From Natronorubrum halophilum (lineage in GTDB: Archaea > Halobacteriota > Halobacteria > Halobacteriales > Natrialbaceae): a DNA stretch of 64,000 nucleotides. Below the pieces are notes generated by a model. That model was given only the letters and a program-made list of their open reading frames with translations. It did not search any database and was not told the origin of the DNA. Where the stretch lies: positions 310,001-374,000 of the forward strand of contig NZ_QQTY01000001.1 of NCBI RefSeq assembly GCF_003670115.1. Direction: 5' to 3'. Position 1 is the first letter of the stretch. Each line of letters begins with the position of its first letter. This document shows, in pieces, positions 42,210-50,922 of the stretch. The translations under genes were made by a program, and so were the position numbers.

Positions 42210-44006
42210 CTACGAGTTCCAGGCTTCGACGAACTCCGGCGGAAGCGCCGTGATGTCGATCCCCCAGGCGATCGGCAGCCAGAAGAGTGCGACGGTCGTG
42301 ATCAGGATGATTCCGATGACGTTGAGTCCGATCCCGACCCGGGCCATCTGTGGCAGCGTGATGTACCCGCTGCCGAAGACGATCGCGTTCGGCGGCGTCG
42401 CGACCGGGAGCATGAACGCGAAGGAAGCCGCGGTCGCGCCGGCGATCATCAGACCGAAGGGGTGGACGCCGATGCCGATCGCGACGCCCGCGAGGATCGG
42501 CATCAACATCGCCGTCGTCGCCGTGTTCGACGTGACCTCGGTCAGGAAGATGGTCATCACGACCACGGAGAACAGGATGAGCGCCATCGAGACGCCCTCG
42601 AGCGTCTGAAGCTGTTCGCCGATCCAGACCGCGAGACCGGTCTCGCCGAAGCCGGCGGCGATCGCGAGTCCGCCGCCGAAGAGGAGGATGACGCCCCACG
42701 GGATGTCGACGGCGCTCGACCAGTCGAGCAGGAAGGTGTGGTCGCCGTCTTCGGTCTTGGTCGGCAGCGTAAAGAGGACCATCGCGCCGCCGATGGCGAC
42801 GATCGTGTCGGCATCCTCGGGAACGGGAACGAGTTCGGCCTGGCCGACCAGGCTTGCGCCGATCCAGGCAAGTGCCATCCCGATAAAGACGACGAGGACC
42901 ATCCGTTCTTGCGTACTCATCGAACCGAGATCGGCGAGTTGGCGGTCGATTGTATCGGCACCAACGGGTAGCCGATCGAACTCCGGCGACATCGCGAGAC
43001 GCGTGACGTAGACGTAGACGGCCGCGAGTCCGACGATCGAGATGGGGACGCCGTAGAGCATCCACTGGGCGAAGCTGACGCTCTCGCCGAAGAGTTCCTG
43101 CGCCTGGCCCGCAAAGAGGATGTTCGGCGGCGTGCCGATGAGCGTCGAGACCCCGCCGACGGACGCGCCGTAGGCGATACAGAGCATGAGCGCGATACCG
43201 AACGAGAAGTTTCCTTCGCTGGTATCGATGTCGAGACCGGTCTCATCGACCAGATCCGCGGTCTGGTAGATGACCGCCAGCGCGATTGGAACCATCATCA
43301 TCACGGTCGCGCTGTTCGAGACCCACATCGAGAGGAACGCCGTCGCGAGCATGAACCCGAGAATGAGCCTCGAGGGTTCGGTGCCGACGGCCTTGATGGT
43401 TCGCAGCGCGATGCGTCGGTGGAGTCCCCACCGCTGCATCGCCATCGCGAGGAAAAAACCGCCCATAAAGAGGAAGATCAGCGGGTTGGCGTAGGAGGGC
43501 GTCGTCTCCGCGGCCGGAAGCGCGCCGGTCAGCGGGAACAACACGATCGGGAGCAACGACGTCGCGGGGATCGGAATCGCCTCGGACATCCACCAGACGG
43601 CGACCCACGCGGTGACGGCAGCGACGGCCTGTCCGTCCGGCGTGAGCCCCTCCGGCGTCGGCGAGAGAAAGATGAGCGCGAACAGCACCGGTCCGAGTCC
43701 GAACCCGACTTTTTGTCGGAGGCCGTACGAACCGCTGACGTCGAACGGACTCCGGTCGTCGTCCGGACCGTTTCCGCCGGCGTCCGCTCCCGCGTTCGGT
43801 CCGTTTCCGTCGCCCGGATCGCGGCCACCGTCGGCGAACGCCTTCCGCGCGAGACGTTTCTCCTCCGCGGTCATCTCGTCCATGTCCTCGAGGATGGCCG
43901 GCCCATCGAGTCGGAGATACGCCTTCGTCTGGTCGTTAAGCCGCCAGAGGTACGTCCAGACGTTCCGAATAAACTTTTGATGTGTTTTCGGAGTCGTACT
44001 GTCCAT
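42210..44006 (-). CDS. DASS-family (SLC13) anion:Na+ symporter
   Basis: 598 residues. A hydrophilic N-terminal region (1-90, including a Gly/Asp/Pro-rich spacer GGRDPGDGNGPNAGADAGGN) precedes about 11-12 helices with two substrate/sodium-binding SNT motifs: SNSATVMMM and SNTATTAM, the hallmark of the divalent anion:Na+ symporter family. The gene has the family's PTPEGLTPDGQAVAAVTAWV start and PVATPPNAIVFGSGYI near the end. Candidate substrates are C4-dicarboxylates, citrate, phosphate or sulfate. Between its TATA-like gtttatac and the ATG at 44006 lies a weak inverted repeat CTGTC-N7-GACAG (44011-44027). Confidence 0.93.
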   Translation of the reverse strand: MDSTTPKTHQKFIRNVWTYLWRLNDQTKAYLRLDGPAILEDMDEMTAEEKRLARKAFADGGRDPGDGNGPNAGADAGGNGPDDDRSPFDVSGSYGLRQKVGFGLGPVLFALIFLSPTPEGLTPDGQAVAAVTAWVAVWWMSEAIPIPATSLLPIVLFPLTGALPAAETTPSYANPLIFLFMGGFFLAMAMQRWGLHRRIALRTIKAVGTEPSRLILGFMLATAFLSMWVSNSATVMMMVPIALAVIYQTADLVDETGLDIDTSEGNFSFGIALMLCIAYGASVGGVSTLIGTPPNILFAGQAQELFGESVSFAQWMLYGVPISIVGLAAVYVYVTRLAMSPEFDRLPVGADTIDRQLADLGSMSTQERMVLVVFIGMALAWIGASLVGQAELVPVPEDADTIVAIGGAMVLFTLPTKTEDGDHTFLLDWSSAVDIPWGVILLFGGGLAIAAGFGETGLAVWIGEQLQTLEGVSMALILFSVVVMTIFLTEVTSNTATTAMLMPILAGVAIGIGVHPFGLMIAGATAASFAFMLPVATPPNAIVFGSGYITLPQMARVGIGLNVIGIILITTVALFWLPIAWGIDITALPPEFVEAWNS

Positions 44007-44247
44007 TTTTCTGTCCGTTCCAGACAGGGCGTATAAACTGTACCGGTCTCTGCATCCTCGATTGTGATTCGCCGCGGACGGATGCTGCTGGTACCGTAAT
44101 TACTGTTAGAACCGAGATTGTAAACGACGACCCGTTTGTTCTGACACCGATCGATGTCGCGTCGAATCGTCGCGATCGAGAGTGAGGACGAAGCGGGAAG
44201 TCCTCATTCATCGAAACGGCCAACCCGGTGGCCGGCCAACTCGAGGT

Positions 44248-44622
44248 ATGCCGCTCTTACAGTTCGAGGCGACGCTCTCGCTGTCGACCGCCGAGAAGAC
44301 GGCGCTCGCAGACCGAGTGACCGACATCTACACGACGGAGATGGCGACGACCGCGGGCCACGTCGCGGTGTCGATCCGCGAGCGGGACCCGGCGGACCTC
44401 CACCTCGGGCGTGCGGTCGACGGTCCGATCGTCTTTCTCGACGCCGAGATACGGCGGGGACGGCCGTTCGAACGCAAGCGCGCGTTCGCCCTCGAGACGT
44501 TCGCCGCCCTCGGCGAGACGTTCGACGTTCCCGACGAGAACATGAAAGCCGTCTTCACCGAACATCCCGGCGACCAGATGATGGGCGTCGACCGCGTCGG
44601 CGGGGAGTGGGACGGCGAGTAA
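44248..44622 (+). CDS. Tautomerase-superfamily protein
   Basis: 124 residues from ATG 44248, giving Met-Pro at the N-terminus (MPLLQFEATLSLSTAEKTAL). After methionine removal, Pro-1 would be the catalytic general base of the 4-oxalocrotonate tautomerase/MIF superfamily. A longer frame upstream would bury this Pro, so the 44248 start is preferred. The beta-alpha-beta units and length are MIF/CHMI-like (two fused units), with HVAVSIRERDPADLHLGRAV in the middle. The reaction is probably keto-enol tautomerisation or a related lyase/dehalogenase reaction; substrate unknown. Confidence 0.8.
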   Translation: MPLLQFEATLSLSTAEKTALADRVTDIYTTEMATTAGHVAVSIRERDPADLHLGRAVDGPIVFLDAEIRRGRPFERKRAFALETFAALGETFDVPDENMKAVFTEHPGDQMMGVDRVGGEWDGE

Positions 44623-44803
44623 GGCGACGATCGATCGGTGGGCGACCCGCCGCGTGGTGAACGGCCCGACAAGTAGGGGACGGCCCGACGAGGAGGAATC
44701 GAGCGCTCGCAAAAACCGCGTGCAGAAGCCGGTTACGCATCCCGGAACGTCTCTCCGTCACCGGGACAGTAAAGCGCACGCTCGAGAAAGGACGCGACGT
44801 TCG

Positions 44804-46000
44804 ATGGATCGGTCGCACTGGCGGACGGTCGCGCTCGTAACGCTGTGGCAGGTGTCGGCCAGTATCTGCTACTACACCGTCTTCGCGGCGACGCCGTTCT
44901 TTCGAGACGAGTTCGGGCTGTCCCGACTCTCCGTGGGGTTCGTAGTGACGGCGCTGACGCTCGGATACGCGAGCTTACTGCTCCCCGTGGGCGCGCTGAT
45001 CGACCGGTACGGCGAGACGCGCTCGCTCACGCTCGGGCTCCTCGGACTGGCGGCCGGCGCGGTGATGGTCGCGGGCGCGCCGACGTACGCCCTGTTGCTC
45101 GCGGCCGCCTTCTTCCTCGGCTCGATGTACGCGTCTGCGATCCCTGGAACGAACAAGGCGATCTACGACGGCATCGCGGCGGGCCGTCAGAACTTCGCGA
45201 TGGGAATCAAGCAGGTCGGAGTCACCGCCGGGAGCGGAATCAGCGCGCTGCTCGTGACCGGGCTCGCGGGAGCCCTCTTTTGGCAGGCTGGGTTCCTGAT
45301 CGCCGCGGGCGTCGGCCTCGTCGTCGCCCTCGTCTTCGCGATCCTCTACAGCGGCTCGAGCGACGGCGGGCAGGCCGAGTACCCCGATTTTCGCGCTCTC
45401 TCGCACAATCGTCCGTACCGGGTGCTCGTCGCGGCCGGGTTCTTCCTCGGCGCGGCGCTGTTCACCACGACAGGGTACACCGTCCTCTACGTCGAGGAGG
45501 AAATCGGCACCTCGGTGGCCTTCGGCGGCGCGGTGCTCGCGCTCGTTCAACTGTTCGGCAGCGTCGGTCGCATCGTCACCGGCTGGCTGAGCGATACCCT
45601 GCCCGGCGATCCGCAGGTCCGAATCGGCGGAATACTGACTGTTCAGGCGCTCGCGGGAGCCGCCATGTTCTTCGTTGTCGCCGCGACCGACACCGCGGTG
45701 AGCGCCGCCGTCGCCTTCTCGCTGTTGGGCTTTTTCGTGCTCGGCAACACCGGGATCTACTACTCCTACATGGCGACGCTGGTCGCGGCCGACGAGATGG
45801 GCGGGGCGACCGCCGCCGGACAGCTTTCGCTCGTCGTCGGCTCGGTCGTCGCCCCGCCCGCGTTCGGCTACCTCGCGGACACCGCCGGCTACCGCGGGGC
45901 GTGGTGGCTGCTCGCCGCCGGTACGGGTGTCGCCGTTGTCCTCTTGGTGTACGCCGTCCGGCTCGAACCGCCGATCGACGAGCCGGCGATGCGGGAGTGA
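44804..46000 (+). CDS. Major facilitator superfamily transporter
   Basis: 398 residues from ATG 44804 with 12 predicted helices. The MFS loop-2 signature reads GALIDRYGETRSLTLGLLG, and a second-half counterpart is GWLSDTLPGDPQVRIGGIL. IKQVGVTAGSGISALL on helix 5 is characteristic of the OPA/ACS-like (anion:cation) group that also contains nitrate/hexuronate-type carriers. No substrate can be predicted from neighbours. Upstream frame sequence (about 50 residues) is hydrophilic and not conserved-looking, so the later start was chosen. Confidence 0.9.
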   Translation: MDRSHWRTVALVTLWQVSASICYYTVFAATPFFRDEFGLSRLSVGFVVTALTLGYASLLLPVGALIDRYGETRSLTLGLLGLAAGAVMVAGAPTYALLLAAAFFLGSMYASAIPGTNKAIYDGIAAGRQNFAMGIKQVGVTAGSGISALLVTGLAGALFWQAGFLIAAGVGLVVALVFAILYSGSSDGGQAEYPDFRALSHNRPYRVLVAAGFFLGAALFTTTGYTVLYVEEEIGTSVAFGGAVLALVQLFGSVGRIVTGWLSDTLPGDPQVRIGGILTVQALAGAAMFFVVAATDTAVSAAVAFSLLGFFVLGNTGIYYSYMATLVAADEMGGATAAGQLSLVVGSVVAPPAFGYLADTAGYRGAWWLLAAGTGVAVVLLVYAVRLEPPIDEPAMRE

Positions 46001-46068
46001 GGCGGCCGGCGGTCGTCGGCAGGGCGGTAGCGACGCCCGTTTCGTCGCGGGCGACTGGTGCGCGATGG

Positions 46069-46854
46069 TCAGCGTTCCGCTCGGAAACAGATCGAGCGCG
46101 GCGGCCGCCGCAGCAGTTCCGCCGGGATCTCCACCTCGCTCCCGTCGTCGAGGTCTCGGAGGTCGGGTTCGACGAGGTCGCGTACTTCGAAGCCCGCGTC
46201 CAGCAGCGGCCGCAGCAGTTCGGTCATCGACCGCCGGTAGTACGTCCCCGGATTCGAACTGTCCGGACCGCCCCAGCGTATCTCGAACGCCTCCGTGTCG
46301 TGGTAGGTCGGTTCGTCCGGTTCGGGCCTGACTACCGCGTCCAGGTCCCACCCGTCAATCGCGCTGGTATCCGGGTACTCCCGCTCCCGCACGACGAGGA
46401 AATCGTGAACCGGATTGTGCGTAGAGACAACCAGCGTTCCGCCGGGCTCGAGCACGCGAGCGAATTCGGCGTACGGCACCTCGAGATCCGGCAGGTGAGA
46501 GAGCACGTGCTGACAGAGCACGAGATCGAAGCGTCGATCGCCGACGTCGTCGAGCGCGTCCGTCAGCTCGGCCCGTCGGAACTCGGCGTGGTCTCCGTGC
46601 GCCTCTCGAGCCGCGTCGATCATCGCACGGCTTACGTCGATCCCGACGATGTCGGCGCCTCGGTCCGCGAGCCACCTCGAGTACGTGCCGTCTCCGCACC
46701 CGGCGTCGAGAACGCGTTTACCCGCGACCTCCGGCAGGAGCGAACGGACCGTCGGCCAGAGGAGTCGCTGTTTCCACGGGAGTTCGGTGAACGCCTCCCA
46801 CTGCGTCGCGATCGCGTCGTAGTGGTCGCCGACGGACGGATCGTCTTCTGTCAC
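46069..46854 (-). CDS. SAM-dependent class I methyltransferase
   Basis: 261 residues from GTG 46854 (VTEDDPSVGDHYDAIATQWE). This start matches a TATA element (gataaaac, 46879-46886) 29 bp upstream and gives a leaderless mRNA; an ATG at 46878 would lie inside the promoter. Rossmann-fold motifs: motif I VLDAGCGDGTYSRWLA, motif II acidic residue in IVGIDVSRAMIDAARE, motif IV FDLVLCQHVLSHLPD, and LEPGGTLVVSTHN. The substrate is unidentified; the C-terminal half (EIRWGGPDSSNPGTYYRRSM) resembles small-molecule O- or C-methyltransferases such as UbiE-like enzymes. Confidence 0.9.
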   Translation of the reverse strand: MTEDDPSVGDHYDAIATQWEAFTELPWKQRLLWPTVRSLLPEVAGKRVLDAGCGDGTYSRWLADRGADIVGIDVSRAMIDAAREAHGDHAEFRRAELTDALDDVGDRRFDLVLCQHVLSHLPDLEVPYAEFARVLEPGGTLVVSTHNPVHDFLVVREREYPDTSAIDGWDLDAVVRPEPDEPTYHDTEAFEIRWGGPDSSNPGTYYRRSMTELLRPLLDAGFEVRDLVEPDLRDLDDGSEVEIPAELLRRPPRSICFRAER

Positions 46855-46916
46855 GAGCCTTATTTGCGCGGAGTACATGATAAAACGGATCTATGTTCCG
46901 GCAATCGGCTCGCGTT

Positions 46917-46950
46917 CGAGGCGTTTCGACGATCTCGTCGAAACGCCTCG
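46917..46950. repeat. Perfect 34-bp palindrome (16-bp arms)
   Basis: CGAGGCGTTTCGACGA, then TC, then TCGTCGAAACGCCTCG: a perfect inverted repeat with 16-bp arms and a 2-bp spacer. It sits between the divergent methyltransferase (start 46854) and UspA (start 47022) promoters, outside both TATA positions. A chance 16-of-16 match is very unlikely. It could be a high-affinity operator or cruciform. As RNA it would be a stem with a loop too small to form without opening two pairs. Confidence 0.75.
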
Positions 46951-47021
46951 GATGCGGTCGCCCTCACACGCGCCGCGAACGCCGGTGAACACCTTTACCG
47001 CTCGGAATCGAAGGTCGACGC

Positions 47022-47483
47022 ATGTATCGCGTCTTACTCCCGGTCGACGAGAACGAGTCGCGAGCGCGCGCACAGGTCGAGACCGTCCTCGAACTCCCCG
47101 CGACTCCCGGCGACCTCGCGGTCGACGTCGTCCACGTTCACGACGAGGCCACGACACCGGACGTCGAGTGGGCCGCCGGCAGCGGGTTTTCCGAAACGTA
47201 CGCCGAAGAGATGGCCAAGAGCGTCCGTAAGGCGGATCGACTTCCGGCGTCAGTCGAAGCCGCCGTCGATCGTCTCGAGTCGAGCGATCTCGAGTACGCG
47301 GTCCACGAGCGTACCGGTGGGCCGGCGGAGACGATCCTCGCGGTCGCGGACGAACTCGACAGCGACGTGATCGTCCTCGGAGTCAGCAAGCGCTCGCCGG
47401 TCGGCAAAGTCCTGTTCGGCAGCGTCGTCCAGGCGGTGATCCTCGATAGCGATCGGCCGGTGACGGTCGTTCCGGAGCAGTGA
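47022..47483 (+). CDS. Universal stress protein (UspA family)
   Basis: 153 residues, Usp fold: MYRVLLPVDENESRARAQVE, then DVVHVHDEATTPDVEW, and the C-terminal VIVLGVSKRSPVGKVLFGSV and RPVTVVPEQ. The ATP-loop consensus is G-x-x-G-x9-G-S/T; here the second Gly is Lys (G-V-S-K), while the final G-S remains. ATP binding may therefore be altered compared with the Usp at 16004. A TATA-like ctttacc (about 46991-46997) lies near 28 bp upstream of the ATG, fitting a leaderless transcript. A perfect 34-bp palindrome lies about 70 bp upstream. Confidence 0.9.
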   Translation: MYRVLLPVDENESRARAQVETVLELPATPGDLAVDVVHVHDEATTPDVEWAAGSGFSETYAEEMAKSVRKADRLPASVEAAVDRLESSDLEYAVHERTGGPAETILAVADELDSDVIVLGVSKRSPVGKVLFGSVVQAVILDSDRPVTVVPEQ

Positions 47484-47547
47484 GCAAACGTCGTTCGATC
47501 GGGTGTGCAGCGACGTTCGATGGCAACTATCGGTCCGGGCGTCGACT

Positions 47548-48297
47548 CTACCAGTCGTCGCCTCCCCAGGAATCGTCTCGAGCCCTGTCGTCCGTCGAAC
47601 CCCACGAGGACTCGTGGCGGCTAGTGGTATCCGAGTGCGAATCGGAGACGGGGCGATTCTCGAGGTAGACGCGGGCGTACGCGAACTGGACGACCGGGCT
47701 GATGAACGCGGTGAAGACCGCTGACACGGCGAGATACGCGAGGTAGAACTCTTCCTCGAGACCGGTAGCTAGCAGCGTAACGACTATCGTGGCGATGGTG
47801 AGGAGAAACAACGCGACGGAGATGCCGAACAGTTTGAGCAGGTTTCCCTTCGCGACGGTCCAGCTCGTATCGAGGCTCTCGAACGCGCCCTGATCGTCGA
47901 TAACGCACGCGGGAAACGCGAGTGAGAGACGAAGGCCGAAGTAGAGTCCGGGAAGAACGAACAAAATGAGTCCGACCGCGACTATCAGTATGTACAACAC
48001 CATCACGCCGATCAGCGAGAGAAATCGTCTGAGGACGGCGGTCGACGCCCGACCGATGTCGCTGGTCTCACCGGCCGCTTCTTGCGCCCCGATCACGTGG
48101 ACGAGGCCGTCGATGTAGGGTCCGACGAAAAAACCGAGTAGGGTGAGCACACCGCCGATCGGACCGAACAGTCCGCTGAAAAGGTCGAGGAGACCGTAGA
48201 GGAAGAAGACGCCGATGAGGATCGGATTTCGCCGGAGCCATCCGATCGCGTCACCGATCGTTCCGATCGTTCCCTTCCGTCGAAGTGTCCCATTCAT
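47548..48297 (-). CDS. DUF4013-like multi-pass membrane protein
   Basis: 249 residues. Six hydrophobic segments: about 26-45, 47-65, 93-120, 125-135, 150-175 and 185-205, and a hydrophilic Ser/Asp/Trp-rich tail (SSWGSTDDRARDDSWGGDDW) repeated as two W-G-x-D units. The short turn EAAGETSDIGRASTAVLRRF and FVLPGLYFGLRLSLAFPACV are typical of DUF4013/DUF7847-type proteins in haloarchaea (also related to the glycerophosphodiesterase membrane domain). No enzymatic residues are seen. Function unknown. Confidence 0.78.
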   Translation of the reverse strand: MNGTLRRKGTIGTIGDAIGWLRRNPILIGVFFLYGLLDLFSGLFGPIGGVLTLLGFFVGPYIDGLVHVIGAQEAAGETSDIGRASTAVLRRFLSLIGVMVLYILIVAVGLILFVLPGLYFGLRLSLAFPACVIDDQGAFESLDTSWTVAKGNLLKLFGISVALFLLTIATIVVTLLATGLEEEFYLAYLAVSAVFTAFISPVVQFAYARVYLENRPVSDSHSDTTSRHESSWGSTDDRARDDSWGGDDW

Positions 48298-48367
48298 ACG
48301 GTGAAATGGCAGATTGGATATATAAAACGGCAGTCTTATTGTGGTGCCGACAGCTCGATCCGAGCGA

Positions 48368-49555
48368 TCACCGCAGACAGGCCGCGACGACCTCGAGCAT
48401 CCCCTCCCCGCGAACTTCGTCGGCGAACAGCGGCACTCGCCGCACGTCGGTTCCGCGGAAGAGGTCTTGAGCCTCCGCGAGCGCTTGCTGCTGGACGTCC
48501 CAGCGGCGCTGACAGAACGCGCAGTCGTCCAGATTCGGCTGGAGGAACTCGCCGTGAACGTCGTCGGTGACGTTAGAAAGGGGTTCCATCACGCGGTTGA
48601 CGACCACGGTGCCGACCGGAATTTCGAACTCCCGAAGCTGCTGGCGCAGGCGCTTGGACTCGAAGACGCTCATCTCCTCGGGAACCATGACGATCCGGAA
48701 ATCCGTTCGGGACGGATCCTGTAGCGCCGCTCGAAGCCGCTCGATCCGCTCGCGAAGCTCGTTCAGGTCCTCGAGATCCGATTCGTCTTCGGGCGGCTCT
48801 TGCCCGCCGAACACGCCTTTCATCCCGTCGATCATCCCGCCGATCCGCTGGCGGAACTGGATGATTTTCCCCATCATCGAATCCATCAGTTCGGGCAGTT
48901 TGAGCAGCCGGAGGGTGTGGCCCGTCGGTGCGGTGTCGACGATCACGCGCTCGAACCGGGGATCGTCCATGTACTCGAGGAGCAGTTGCATCGCGGCGGC
49001 CTCGTCGGCACCGGGCATCCCGCCGCCGAAGAGGGCGTCCATCGGCGACTCGCCGCCGAGCAGTTCGCCGAGCCCGCCGAGATCACCCATTCCGCCCGCG
49101 TCGGCGGCTTCGCCACCTCCGCCGAGGCTGCCCTCGCCGCCAGCGCCCGGGAACGCGGCCTGCCCGTCCTCCATGGCAGCCTCCGGATCGATCTCGGCCG
49201 CGTAGAGGGGGATATCGTCGCGAATACGGCCGGGTTCGGCCGGGACGTCCGTTTCGAAGGTGTCCGAGAGGGAGTGTGCCGGGTCCGTCGAGACGACGAG
49301 CGTGCTGGTCCCACGGCGGGCGCTGTCGAGGGCAGTTGCGGCGGCCATCGTCGTCTTTCCGACGCCGCCTTTTCCGCCGTAGAGGACGTAGTCGGGGCCG
49401 TCGACGGGCTCGTCGGACGGCTCCACGTCGATCGTCTCGCGTTCGTCGTCCGCGACGGAATCAGTCGGCGTCACCTCGATGGAGTGTGCGCCGTCGTCGT
49501 CCGCTGGTTCCTCCTCGGACGTCTTATCGACCGGCTCGACGTCGATTCCACTCAT
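48368..49555 (-). CDS. Get3/ArsA-family ATPase
   Basis: 395 residues from ATG 49555 (MSGIDVEPVDKTSEEEPADD). The first 52 residues are an acidic extension. The deviant P-loop GGKGGVGKTT is at 60-69, then switch I VVSTDPAHSLSDTF, switch II IVDTAPTGHTLRLL, the A-loop VPEEMSVFESKRL, and a C-x-x-C in DDCAFCQRRW, which zinc-bridges the Get3 dimer. A Gly/Met-rich insertion (GGMGDLGGLGELLGG, about 145-175) replaces part of the client-binding region. No second ATPase half or arsenite Cys triad is present, so Get3-like membrane-protein targeting is favoured over arsenite export. Haloarchaeal Get3 roles are still debated. Confidence 0.9.
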   Translation of the reverse strand: MSGIDVEPVDKTSEEEPADDDGAHSIEVTPTDSVADDERETIDVEPSDEPVDGPDYVLYGGKGGVGKTTMAAATALDSARRGTSTLVVSTDPAHSLSDTFETDVPAEPGRIRDDIPLYAAEIDPEAAMEDGQAAFPGAGGEGSLGGGGEAADAGGMGDLGGLGELLGGESPMDALFGGGMPGADEAAAMQLLLEYMDDPRFERVIVDTAPTGHTLRLLKLPELMDSMMGKIIQFRQRIGGMIDGMKGVFGGQEPPEDESDLEDLNELRERIERLRAALQDPSRTDFRIVMVPEEMSVFESKRLRQQLREFEIPVGTVVVNRVMEPLSNVTDDVHGEFLQPNLDDCAFCQRRWDVQQQALAEAQDLFRGTDVRRVPLFADEVRGEGMLEVVAACLR

Positions 49556-49712
49556 AACGGCTACTTTCCCGCCCCGACACGAGTATTCGTCGGTCCCGTC
49601 CGGATCGCACGGTGTGGCATCTGGCGACCGTAGAAACCGCTCGTCGGAGCTCACCCGTCCAGAATCGTGCGTCGTCCAATTCCGTGCCGCCCGCACGCGA
49701 GCAGATGCTGCG

Positions 49713-50813
49713 TCAGTCGAAGTACGCCGCCAACCGCCGAGCCGCCTCCTCGACTCGCGGCGTCACGAGCGCGAACCGGAGCCAGTCCGCCCGCGAGTCG
49801 CCGAACGCCTCGCCGGGCATCCCGGCGACGCCGGCCTCGTCGATCAGCCGTTCGACGTTCTCGAGCGTTCCCGGATAGCCCTCGAAGCGCGCCATCACAT
49901 AGAACGATCCCTGCGGCGTGGTGTACTCCGCGCCGGCAGCGTCGAGGGCGTCGGTGAACGTCGCGACGCGCTCGCGGAGCAACTCGCGGTTCGCCTCGTA
50001 GTAGTCGGGACTCGTCTCCCGTAGTGCCCGCGAGACCGCGTACTGGCCGGGTCGGGTGGTGGCGACGTTGACCAGCATGTGTCGGCTCTTGGCGTTCGCG
50101 ACGAGGCTCCGCGGAAAGACGGCGTAGCCGACGCGAACGCCGGTGATCGCCATCGACTTCGAGAAGGCGTTGGTGACGATCCGGTGGGCCGAATCGAACT
50201 GGAGCGCGCTCGAGAACTCCCCCGAGAGGTCGAAGTGGTCGTAGACCTCGTCGCTGACGAGGATCGCGTCGTACTCCTCCGCAATGGCGACGAGTTCCCG
50301 AACCGTTTCCTCGGGGTAGACCGCTCCGGTCGGGTTGTTCGGCGAGTTGACGACGATCGCCGCCGTCTCCTCGTTCGCGGCCTCGCGAACGTCGGCGGGA
50401 TCGAGCTGCCCCTCGTTGTCCGTCGCCACGAATCGCTGGGTCCCGCCCAACATCGTCGTCTTGCCGGGATAGTACGGGTAGACCGGATCCGTTAGCAGGA
50501 TCTCCGTCCCGCGGTCGCGCTCGAGCGCCCGCGCCATCGCGAGGTAGTTCGCCTCGCCTGCCCCGTTCGTGACGATCACCTGTTCGGCGTCGACGCCTCG
50601 GCGGGCGGCGATCTCCTCGCGAAGCTCGAGCAGCCCCTCGCTCGGCGGATACTGGAACGCGTCCGGCTCGAGATCGGCGTACTCGCGGAGTCCGTCGCGA
50701 AGCGCCTCGGGCGGCTCCCAGTCGGGGTTGCCACTGACCATGTCGATAACGTCGCGCTCCGCTCGGTCCGCGTACTGCATCACCTGAAAGAACAGCGGCG
50801 TCTCGTACTCCAT
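49713..50813 (-). CDS. PLP-dependent class I/II aminotransferase
   Basis: 366 residues from ATG 50813 (MEYETPLFFQVMQYADRAER). Fold-type I aminotransferase: VTNGAGEANYLAMARA (phosphate-cup region), NSPNNPTG (157-164), Asp/Tyr in ILVSDEVYDHF, and the Schiff-base Lys219 in NAFSKSMAITGVRVGY. It belongs to the aspartate/aromatic aminotransferase branch by these motifs. Specificity cannot be deduced: candidates are Asp, aromatic amino acids or LL-diaminopimelate-type donors. The region upstream holds no biosynthetic operon. Divergent from the CinA-family gene. Confidence 0.92.
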   Translation of the reverse strand: MEYETPLFFQVMQYADRAERDVIDMVSGNPDWEPPEALRDGLREYADLEPDAFQYPPSEGLLELREEIAARRGVDAEQVIVTNGAGEANYLAMARALERDRGTEILLTDPVYPYYPGKTTMLGGTQRFVATDNEGQLDPADVREAANEETAAIVVNSPNNPTGAVYPEETVRELVAIAEEYDAILVSDEVYDHFDLSGEFSSALQFDSAHRIVTNAFSKSMAITGVRVGYAVFPRSLVANAKSRHMLVNVATTRPGQYAVSRALRETSPDYYEANRELLRERVATFTDALDAAGAEYTTPQGSFYVMARFEGYPGTLENVERLIDEAGVAGMPGEAFGDSRADWLRFALVTPRVEEAARRLAAYFD

Positions 50814-50922
50814 ACCGGTACAGCGTCGGCCGCCACCGTCGTTCTTTCCGTTCGGTCCTCCCCAGTCAGTGGTTCCCAACCCACGCTTTGACGGTCGTCC
50901 GTCCCCTTCCCTCGAGTCACGC

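Noticed and set aside
44011-44027. CTGTC-N7-GACAG in the DASS transporter promoter as an operator
   Set aside because: Five-base arms in GC-rich DNA are expected by chance; mentioned only within the gene entry.
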